A DNA stretch of 64,000 bases, from NCBI GenBank assembly GCA_964517495.1, contig CAZFER010000006.1:62001-126000 (forward strand), read 5' to 3'. The notes beneath the pieces are model-generated. The model searched no databases, was not told where the DNA came from, and saw only the letters and a list, made by a program, of their open reading frames with translations. Source of the stretch: CAZFER01 sp964517495. Lineage in GTDB: Bacteria; Hinthialibacterota; Hinthialibacteria; Hinthialibacterales; Hinthialibacteraceae. This document shows positions 34,285-41,560 of the stretch, piece after piece. The position numbers were made by a program, and so were the translations under genes. Each line of letters starts with the position of its first letter. Position 1 is the first letter of the stretch.

Positions 34285-34310
34285 TATTTGATAAAAATAC
34301 CTTAATCGTT

Positions 34311-34341
34311 AGAAAGGCGCCGGTTTGGGCGCCTTTCTTAT
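34311..34341 (+). terminator. Rho-independent terminator after the second pseudopilin gene
   Basis: AGAAAGGCGCC-GGTTTG-GGCGCCTTTCTTATT forms a 10-bp stem (AAAGGCGCC/GGCGCCTTT) with a U-rich end. Being symmetrical, it may also serve the leftward gene that ends at 34349. Confidence 0.88.
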
Positions 34342-34348
34342 TATTGGC

Positions 34349-34963
34349 TTATTTTTCTTTTTGAATATTTTGTAACTTAAACTGAAATGGTTTCGCTTTT
34401 GGCCCCTCACCACCTCCGGTTAACACGAGTTCGGCAGATTTGATATTATTCAATTCGATTTCTTGCATACAGGTAAAATCATTGAATTTACTTTTATTCC
34501 CAATGTCTATTTCATAATCTTTGGGTAAAAGGCCTATTGTGATGGAATGGATAACGGGAAAACTCCATTCTTTACCGGAGGTGATACCGGTTTTTTCTGA
34601 TAAGATCTCGCCGTCTTTATACAAAAAGGCGTCGATAGATTTTTGGGGTAACTTATTTTCAACAACAATCGATTTTGGATTCGAACTTGATTTATCAAGT
34701 TGAAGTTCGTTCCCCAACGATGTTTCCACCAATTGATATTTCTCACCGTCTTTTACTTTTAATATGGGTGAAGAATTCCCCTCTTTATCGGTAGTCGATA
34801 GTCCATAATCCAATGAATAGATTATGGATTGAGTACTTCCAGGGTAAGAATCAATCACCTGCCACGGCGGCTCCATCTGTGCCATATTCTTCTGAAAGAT
34901 AATGATTTGAGTGTTGTCAATATCTTTCGAACGGTTGATTAAACTGAGTGTAATTTTAGCCAT
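34349..34963 (-). CDS. Conserved uncharacterised protein, 204 residues
   Basis: The protein is beta-rich and has no signal peptide. It starts KITLSLINRSKDIDNTQIII and FQKNMAQMEPPWQVID and ends VLTGGGEGPKAKPFQFKLQN. I recall this arrangement (an N-terminal I-x-L-x-N-x-S with IFQKN, and a C-terminal TGGG-GP-PF-F-L-N) from a family of uncharacterised proteins in proteobacteria and other phyla. No function is established to my knowledge. GAGAGGGGA lies upstream of ATG 34963. It is 54 bases upstream of nothing co-directional except the glycosidase-like gene that precedes it on the minus strand, so the two could share a transcript. Confidence 0.6.
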   Translation of the reverse strand: MAKITLSLINRSKDIDNTQIIIFQKNMAQMEPPWQVIDSYPGSTQSIIYSLDYGLSTTDKEGNSSPILKVKDGEKYQLVETSLGNELQLDKSSSNPKSIVVENKLPQKSIDAFLYKDGEILSEKTGITSGKEWSFPVIHSITIGLLPKDYEIDIGNKSKFNDFTCMQEIELNNIKSAELVLTGGGEGPKAKPFQFKLQNIQKEK

Positions 34964-35016
34964 GTTTTATCCCCTCTCCAAAGATTTTTATATACATATC
35001 ATAAACCAAATAATTT

Positions 35017-36852
35017 TTAAAGGCTGCCAAATACAATAACGCTCCATAAACCCACATTATTGATTTCAAATGTAATTATCTGTTTGTTTGAGTTGATTGG
35101 CAACGTTAAATGAGACTTTTGTGGTTGAAAAATTTTTGCAGTTAAATTTTCGGGTTCAATATTTTTTGCTGAAAACATGCTCTTATGCATGGAAATTTGA
35201 ACTCTTACGGGTTCAATTCGGTCATTTTCAACATCATAGTTCTGATTTAATACATGACATATAAATAAGTTATTTTTTGAACCAGGTTTGTACCTTAGCG
35301 AAACACGAATGTCTGGAGAGCCTTGCACCTTAACCTGATCTTGAACTTTCTTAGGCAAATTATCCACTCCTTTCCACTTGATGATTTGAGCCCCCGAATC
35401 TATTAATATGTCCATGAATTCATTGCTCATGGAATGCTCACCTAAAATAACATGGTTGTATGTAGAAAGTTGATTCTTATTCAAGGTTGACTTGAGTTGC
35501 TGGTGATCGGCAACCAAAATTGAAAAAGGGATATTCGCTTTGGTAAGTTGGTGGGCGGCTTGCTGAATCGAACGATAATTTGATTGGTTATAAATTAAAG
35601 CTATATCGGCGAGAGAGTGATACCCATCAAAGTATTTTTTGTTCTCCTGGACAAATTGGTAAAGGTACGCGAAGTCTTCAGGTTTGCCATGCCACCAATG
35701 GGTTCCTTTCTCCTGACTGTAACACCATTGCCGGTGAGGAACCATAAACACACTCCCAAAAGCATACGTTTGCGCGATCCAAAGGCGGACCAGGCCGGGT
35801 TTTTCATGGGCCTTTATCCAGGCCCAATCATGTCCCGAAGCCGTTGCCGTTTGACGCCGGCCTAAAGCTTCCACGGTTTTGTAAACAAATACCGGTTCGA
35901 GGGGGGCTTCTTTCGATTCGGCACGGTGATTAACCTCGCCACAAAAATAGTCAATCACCGGCGCAGGGATCAAAGTCCGAGGTGAAGAAGCGTTGGAGTT
36001 AATGCTGCGTAGAAGAGGTTTGCCCCTCAACGTTTCCGCATGTTCGTAAATATCAGTTATACGTTTGAGCATTTGTTCATTTTGATAAGCTTGAAACGCT
36101 TCGATGAGGGGGCATTTCCAATGTTCTTTCTTATACCGTTCCGCATCAAAATCATGGTCCCGCAAAAAATCACCGTAATCAAATGCATTTATCGATTCGA
36201 TTCCCTTCTCTTTTAGCCACTTTTTTGAATAGTGGGTTTCAAGATACTCTCGAAAACCTTCCATACAAAAAGGACAAAAACAACCACCGTTATAGGCTGA
36301 TGATGCTGAACTTCCGCTGTAATCATCGATATGTAATCCATCGATGGGGGCCAGGCAGGCTCGTTCAGCCTGATCGCGCAGATAAAGTTGGTAGTCGGGG
36401 TTATTCGTGCAAAACCAATAAGCGGGATGGCCTTTGTGTTTATGATCCCACAACCAGGGGACCCGCAGCGGATTACCATCCAAATCACGGGTAACCGCTT
36501 GCATGAATGTATCTGGCCTGAAATCGATAAAACCACCGAAATCCACCAGAAAATCAACACTTGCGCAATAGCGCATGTCCCGCTTATGGGCTTCATCCAC
36601 GCGCTGTTTATAGTGGGTTACTGCATTTTCGTTCCGTTGGCGAACACGCCCTCCCCACCCTACAATCGTGCCATCATAAGCATCGTACTGGCCTGGATTG
36701 TTCGAAGCATACATAAAAACCACATCACTGGCTTTTACTCTTGGCCTTAGTTTTTGAACGAATTCATCGGCGTATGTTTCAAATATAAAATGAGTGCATA
36801 CGCTAAAAATTATGACATGAAATATTATCTGTATTATCAATTTTATAATCAT
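35017..36852 (-). CDS. Secreted TIM-barrel putative glycoside hydrolase
   Basis: The 611-residue protein has a signal peptide (IIFHVIIFSVCTHFIFETYA) and a TIM-barrel domain. VVFMYASNNPGQYDAYDGTI, DMRYCASVDFLVDFGGFI and DGLHIDDYSGSSASSAYNGG match barrel strands of family-42/family-10-like hydrolases, and CFCPFCMEGFREYL is a cysteine motif often seen in such uncharacterised enzymes. The second half (FDGYHSLADIALIYNQSNYR, then ANIPFSILVADHQQL and YNHVILGEHSMSN) is like the trimerisation (flavodoxin-like) domain of GH42 beta-galactosidases. The end is a beta domain. GGAGG lies seven bases before ATG 36852. Catalytic residues and substrate are not certain. Confidence 0.65.
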   Translation of the reverse strand: MIIKLIIQIIFHVIIFSVCTHFIFETYADEFVQKLRPRVKASDVVFMYASNNPGQYDAYDGTIVGWGGRVRQRNENAVTHYKQRVDEAHKRDMRYCASVDFLVDFGGFIDFRPDTFMQAVTRDLDGNPLRVPWLWDHKHKGHPAYWFCTNNPDYQLYLRDQAERACLAPIDGLHIDDYSGSSASSAYNGGCFCPFCMEGFREYLETHYSKKWLKEKGIESINAFDYGDFLRDHDFDAERYKKEHWKCPLIEAFQAYQNEQMLKRITDIYEHAETLRGKPLLRSINSNASSPRTLIPAPVIDYFCGEVNHRAESKEAPLEPVFVYKTVEALGRRQTATASGHDWAWIKAHEKPGLVRLWIAQTYAFGSVFMVPHRQWCYSQEKGTHWWHGKPEDFAYLYQFVQENKKYFDGYHSLADIALIYNQSNYRSIQQAAHQLTKANIPFSILVADHQQLKSTLNKNQLSTYNHVILGEHSMSNEFMDILIDSGAQIIKWKGVDNLPKKVQDQVKVQGSPDIRVSLRYKPGSKNNLFICHVLNQNYDVENDRIEPVRVQISMHKSMFSAKNIEPENLTAKIFQPQKSHLTLPINSNKQIITFEINNVGLWSVIVFGSL

Positions 36853-37433
36853 TTAAATGCCTCCACCCATAAGTAAGTTGTAAATTCCTGATTCATTGAG
36901 CTTGGTGCCTACGTGTCATAATTTAACATATCAGTTATATCAAATCAACAAAAGGATAAGACGACGTGGAAAAGGGACAGAGGGAAATGTCATAAACTCA
37001 TATTGCAGTGATATAGCCTAAATTTTAGTTAATAGAGACAAACAAGGTAATGATTACAAAACTTATATCTATATTTGGCTGTTTGCATATCAGATCACCA
37101 AATAAATCAACAATTATTATAATCTTTATAAAATTACTAAGCATAACCGGCTTGTCATGTAAATAAATTTTACATTTTATTAAGCAACTAAAAAATATTT
37201 TCCAATTATTATGTTATAATCTTGACTTATCCCACCCCTGATTGCTTAATATTAAATTAGCCGATCAGACAAATTCTTTTTTTTTTGATGTTTTTTATAT
37301 TATAATTTTTGTCAATTAACTAAACAAACGAGAGGAGGCTTGCTTGCAAGAAAGTAAGGCAGATTAAGATATATACCTGTTTGTAGCATGCATAATTCAA
37401 AGGTTGGAATTCAGATAAAAGGAGTCCAGGAAA
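36853..37433. other. AT-rich divergent intergenic region
   Basis: No gene is visible. The 580 bases separate a leftward glycosidase-like gene from the giant PPC-repeat gene. TTGACT (37222-37227) with TTAATA 18 bases later and a TATAAT at 37301-37306 are candidate promoter parts for the rightward gene. A purine-rich GAGAGGAGGC and the small palindrome CTTGCAAG lie near 37331-37353, in the expected leader. No riboswitch motif was recognised. Confidence 0.35.
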
Positions 37434-40400
37434 ATGAAAAGAACTTTTGTTAAAGAATTATTAATGATAACGATGAGTATGACCATATTAACCTCCATCG
37501 GAGTTATAGGTTTTTGCGAAACAGAACCAAACAATACAATTGGTTCCGCCAATACGGTGGAATTAAACAGCAGTGACGAAGGCGCATTAAGTGCAGAAGA
37601 TCCCACGGATGTGCATGATTTTTATAAAGTCGTGCTTCCTCAAGATGGCTTTTTTCAAGTTGGGGTAGTACCTACACCTGAATTGGATGTAAGTGTCACA
37701 CTTTTTGATTCAAACGGTATTGCCGTATTAGGAAGTAAAGATGAAAACCGCAAAGGATCATCTGAGGGGGTGCTCTATCCCAACATTCGAGCAGGAACCT
37801 ATTATTCCTTAGTCAATCTCATTTCCGGGAATGGAACCTATAGCATTACCCAAAACTATGCACCGGTTGAAGAGATAGATGCGGAACCCAATGATACGCT
37901 GGACCAGGCCAATGCGCTGGATGTCGATGGTAGTCTCGAAGGCCACATTGGCTATCATGGCAATATGTTTACAGATATTCATGACTTTTATTTTGTCAAT
38001 GTTCCTTCAGATGGTGTATTGGAACTTACTGTTTTTCCGGAAAACACCTTGCGTGTCGGCCTTCAACTCAGAGATTCGAATGGTGTTTTTGTAATGAACT
38101 CCCAAGACACAAACAACAAGGGTGGTTCAGAAAAAATTACCTATTCTTCAATAGCGGCAGGATCATATTATGTATTGGTTTATCGGTCGGATGCCTATGG
38201 TTCGTATACGCTAACCAGCAAATTTACATCAAATCCGGACCTCAATGACAATGAACCTAATGATAAATATTCTCAAGCTTCTCAGCAGATCGTGTTAACC
38301 GAAAATGCGGATGGAAACTTTGGAGGTTCTGTTAACGGCCATATGGGATATTTTGGCCAGGGGCAACGTGATGAAATCGATCATTTCAAAATTACGCTTC
38401 CCTCGTTCGGACGGTTAATATTATCGATCGAAGCAGGCGTAGGGAACAATGTGAATTTAGGTTTTGGTCTCTACAATAGTAACAACCGGTATGTAGGGGG
38501 AAATGATACCCATAATATTCCAGCCGGGGAGTACACCATACTTGCGGTGCGAAGCAATACAAGTTATGGTGCTTACACCCTCAATGCGGAATTTGTACCG
38601 AAAGATCCCACTCCTCCCTTCAGTGGTGAGGCCTCGGCGATTGCCCCGAATGATGAAGTTCGCGATGTGGCTTTATCAGCCGATGTCGTTAATAAATATT
38701 ACAAAGTGAATCTTCCTCAGCACGGCCGCCTTATTATCCGCGGTTTTTATTCGGATAGCCTGCGGGCAGGGATTACTCTATATCATGCGGATGGACAATC
38801 AGCAATTGCTAGTAAAGAATCGTGGTACCAAACCGGTGAAATAACCATTGATAAACCTGATCTTCGCCAAGGAGAATATATCATTCGTATGTATCACAAT
38901 GGGGGAGAAGGTCTCGGACGAATTGTAACTGAGTTCACGCCCGTTGAAAAAATTGATGAGGAACCGAATGACGTGTGGAGTGAATTTGCTCATCCTATTT
39001 CTCTTACAGATACGGTCGTTGGGAATTTAGGGTATAGCGGCAATGGATTTATGGATGTAGTTGATCATTATCAATTTGAGATTGAATATCCCGGTGCTCT
39101 TACCATAACGGCCTCATCGGAAACATCCCATCGATATAGGTTGACATTATATGCCATTCAAGGGAAAGCGTATCAAGGTCTTGAAGGCAAGGAAGGCTGG
39201 TTTACGGAAGCTCCAATCGCCGTGGGCAAAGTGAATGTCTTGGCTGGACGTTATTTTATCGCGATTAACCATATTTCGGGATATGGTCAATATGAATTCA
39301 ATATTGACTTCGAACCAAACCGCAGCAGTGATCCCGAAGTCAACAACAATCCCTTTAATCCGACTGTCATTGATTTGAGTGATGGAATGGCAGGCCATAT
39401 AGGCTATGAAAGTGGACACCATGGCAATGATTTCATTCGGGATAACCTGGATTGGTTCAAGTTCGAATTGCCGGAAGATGGTCGTTTGATATTAACCACT
39501 CATGGCAATCAACCACTAAGAATGCATTACAGCCTTTACTACAACGATTTTAATACTCGGATTGCCCATAAAGAGCTTTGGTATACGAATTCGATCGATA
39601 CCATCGGACATGACAGTCTGCGCGCCGGGACGTATTACATCCGGCTTGAACGATATGGTGGTTATGGCATGTATCATTTCTACATGCACTTTGAGCCTCA
39701 GTCGATCAAGGACGAAGAGCCGAACAACTTTATTTCCACGGCGACGACCAAATCACTTGGCGAGGTTATTCAGGGATCGCTGTATTATAACAATCAAAAC
39801 ACATCGGATGTGATTGACTGGTACAAAATTGATGTTCCTGCAGAAGCGAAATATAAATTCAGTTATCAGGGTGAAAAGTCCCTAAGAGTTCGTTTTCAGC
39901 TATTCGCTCCCAACCAGGTAACGGTGTTGCAAAACCGTGATAAATGGTATGCAGATGCTATCGATTCACTGGAAGTTGATCTTTCCGCTGGAACCTATTA
40001 CATCGCTGTGTCGCGAGAAGGTGGGTATGGCCGTTATGCGGTTCAATTAGGGAATCTTGATGCGATTGCCACAGGTACCCTGAAAGGCAAAGTTTCAACT
40101 CAAAGCAATTTCCCACTGGCACAGGTCAATGTGGAACTGGTAGGCAGCAACTGGAGTGATGAAAGTGATTTTTCTGGTAATTATTCCTTTAGCGATTTAA
40201 TGCCGGGTAAATATAAAATCACGTTCAAGGCGGGTAGCAAATATTATGACGCCGTAAGGGAAGTGGAAATTGTCGCTGGACAGGAAACCTTACTCGACGT
40301 TCAATTGCCTCAATCCAACGATACCGCACCGACTGATGTTGAACGTCTTTATGGCTTTGCGGCGGATCGCTACCTCCACCTGTTCTGGACACCATCCGTT

Positions 40401-41327
40401 AGTTTTGATGTTGCCGATGGTGGTGGTTACAAACTCTATCTAAACGATCAAGAGCCCATTGATTTGGGTAACGTATTGCGTTTTTATGATGATGGTTTTG
40501 TGAATGGTGTCGAGTATAACTGCCGTTTGACTGTCTATGATAAGTTTGGAAATGAAAGTGATGGAAAGTCCATCACCTTAATGCCTGAAGGAACGATTGT
40601 CGAGCCGACTCCAACCCCGACACCACGGCCGGTGGGACAACCTACGCCCACCCCCACGGCAACACCAACACCGTTTGAACAACCCACCCCTGTGATATGC
40701 CCAACACAAAAACCATGCCCAACCTGCCCGGCATGGCCCACTTGCCCGCAGGATCCGGTGGTTGGTGAAGTCGAACCAATACGCGTCTATGAATTCGATC
40801 TCAATACCCTGGATGACAATGGCTGGGCGGAACAACCAGGTGGATTCACTCCAGGAACACCAGCAGGCTTCGTGTTACCCATTATCTTCACCAGTGATCC
40901 AATTCCTACTTCATTGGATAACAAAGGATTAGCCATCAAAGTACGCTCAGGGGATGTCGCGATGATCTTCGCTTCGGAACCTGTCCAAACAAATGGCCAT
41001 CCCGTTCTGTTCCGCATGAACGTGTCTGCCGATGCGGCTAATGCAGCGGTTTGGATTGCTGGATTAAAAGGAGCGTTATCCAGCTTCCAGGAAGTGGATG
41101 GCTCGATTGGGTATACCAATCCTCAGAACTGCGGTGCATTTCTTAATCAAGAACGCCGTTTGACTCTGGTTTATCAACCCGGTGGTTCTCAGTTGATTAC
41201 TCCAATCATTCAGGTGGCAGGCCTTGATGGAGGCCAGGTAACCGTGTATGTCGACCGCTTCGAAATCTTCATTCTCGAACCGGGCCGTGCCTATCCTGGT
41301 GATCTGTTTGCCACAATGTTGGATTAA
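37434..41327 (+). CDS. Giant secreted protein with seven PPC-like repeats
   Basis: The 1297-residue protein has a signal peptide (MITMSMTILTSIGVIGFC). About seven repeats of 105-130 residues follow, starting near residues 28, 145, 270, 397, 505, 632 and 757. Most begin with an EPN[DN] motif (ETEPNN, DAEPND, DNEPND, DEEPND, DEEPNN) and contain D-H-[DY] ... F ... L ... AGxYYI ... YGxY, the pattern of bacterial pre-peptidase C-terminal (PPC) domains. A carboxypeptidase-regulatory-like domain (about 880-960), an Fn3-like section (about 962-1050), a TPTPTP linker, a cysteine cluster (CPTQKPCPTCPAWPTCPQDP) and a C-terminal beta domain complete it. No catalytic domain is evident, so an extracellular adhesin or structural role is inferred. 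AAAAGGAG precedes ATG 37434. Confidence 0.8.
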   Translation: MKRTFVKELLMITMSMTILTSIGVIGFCETEPNNTIGSANTVELNSSDEGALSAEDPTDVHDFYKVVLPQDGFFQVGVVPTPELDVSVTLFDSNGIAVLGSKDENRKGSSEGVLYPNIRAGTYYSLVNLISGNGTYSITQNYAPVEEIDAEPNDTLDQANALDVDGSLEGHIGYHGNMFTDIHDFYFVNVPSDGVLELTVFPENTLRVGLQLRDSNGVFVMNSQDTNNKGGSEKITYSSIAAGSYYVLVYRSDAYGSYTLTSKFTSNPDLNDNEPNDKYSQASQQIVLTENADGNFGGSVNGHMGYFGQGQRDEIDHFKITLPSFGRLILSIEAGVGNNVNLGFGLYNSNNRYVGGNDTHNIPAGEYTILAVRSNTSYGAYTLNAEFVPKDPTPPFSGEASAIAPNDEVRDVALSADVVNKYYKVNLPQHGRLIIRGFYSDSLRAGITLYHADGQSAIASKESWYQTGEITIDKPDLRQGEYIIRMYHNGGEGLGRIVTEFTPVEKIDEEPNDVWSEFAHPISLTDTVVGNLGYSGNGFMDVVDHYQFEIEYPGALTITASSETSHRYRLTLYAIQGKAYQGLEGKEGWFTEAPIAVGKVNVLAGRYFIAINHISGYGQYEFNIDFEPNRSSDPEVNNNPFNPTVIDLSDGMAGHIGYESGHHGNDFIRDNLDWFKFELPEDGRLILTTHGNQPLRMHYSLYYNDFNTRIAHKELWYTNSIDTIGHDSLRAGTYYIRLERYGGYGMYHFYMHFEPQSIKDEEPNNFISTATTKSLGEVIQGSLYYNNQNTSDVIDWYKIDVPAEAKYKFSYQGEKSLRVRFQLFAPNQVTVLQNRDKWYADAIDSLEVDLSAGTYYIAVSREGGYGRYAVQLGNLDAIATGTLKGKVSTQSNFPLAQVNVELVGSNWSDESDFSGNYSFSDLMPGKYKITFKAGSKYYDAVREVEIVAGQETLLDVQLPQSNDTAPTDVERLYGFAADRYLHLFWTPSVSFDVADGGGYKLYLNDQEPIDLGNVLRFYDDGFVNGVEYNCRLTVYDKFGNESDGKSITLMPEGTIVEPTPTPTPRPVGQPTPTPTATPTPFEQPTPVICPTQKPCPTCPAWPTCPQDPVVGEVEPIRVYEFDLNTLDDNGWAEQPGGFTPGTPAGFVLPIIFTSDPIPTSLDNKGLAIKVRSGDVAMIFASEPVQTNGHPVLFRMNVSADAANAAVWIAGLKGALSSFQEVDGSIGYTNPQNCGAFLNQERRLTLVYQPGGSQLITPIIQVAGLDGGQVTVYVDRFEIFILEPGRAYPGDLFATMLD

Positions 41328-41358
41328 TTGGGATAGTTATATAATACAAGTTAATTTA

Positions 41359-41392
41359 AGCCGCGGGGCACAACGCTCCGCGGCTTTTTTTG
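41359..41392 (+). terminator. Rho-independent terminator of the PPC-repeat gene
   Basis: AAGCCGCGGGGC-ACAA-CGCTCCGCGGCTTTTTTT forms a stem of about 9 bp (AGCCGCGG/CCGCGGCT plus) and a T7 run, 30 bases after the stop. Confidence 0.92.
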
Positions 41393-41445
41393 TGTTCAGT
41401 CAGATTTATGCAAATGAATAAACTAACATTTGTTTATAAAGATTA

Positions 41446-41474
41446 TTGACATTGTAATCTAAAAAATATATAAA
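41446..41474 (+). promoter_or_regulatory. Consensus sigma-70 promoter
   Basis: A perfect TTGACA (41446-41451), a 17-base AT-rich spacer and TATAAA (41469-41474) lie 87 bases before the start at 41561. The surrounding A tracts (AAAAAAATA) resemble UP- and discriminator-type AT content. Strong constitutive expression of the following secreted-protein gene is likely. Confidence 0.8.
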
Positions 41475-41560
41475 AAAATATTCCATTTTCATCAAATAAA
41501 AATACACTTCTATACGTTAACCATTTATGCGAATGATTCTTATTGCAGAAGGGAGAATAT

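Noticed and set aside
37331..37433. Possible c-di-GMP or other riboswitch in the leader of the PPC-repeat gene
   Set aside because: The purine-rich leader has a short CTTGCAAG palindrome but none of the conserved riboswitch core motifs.
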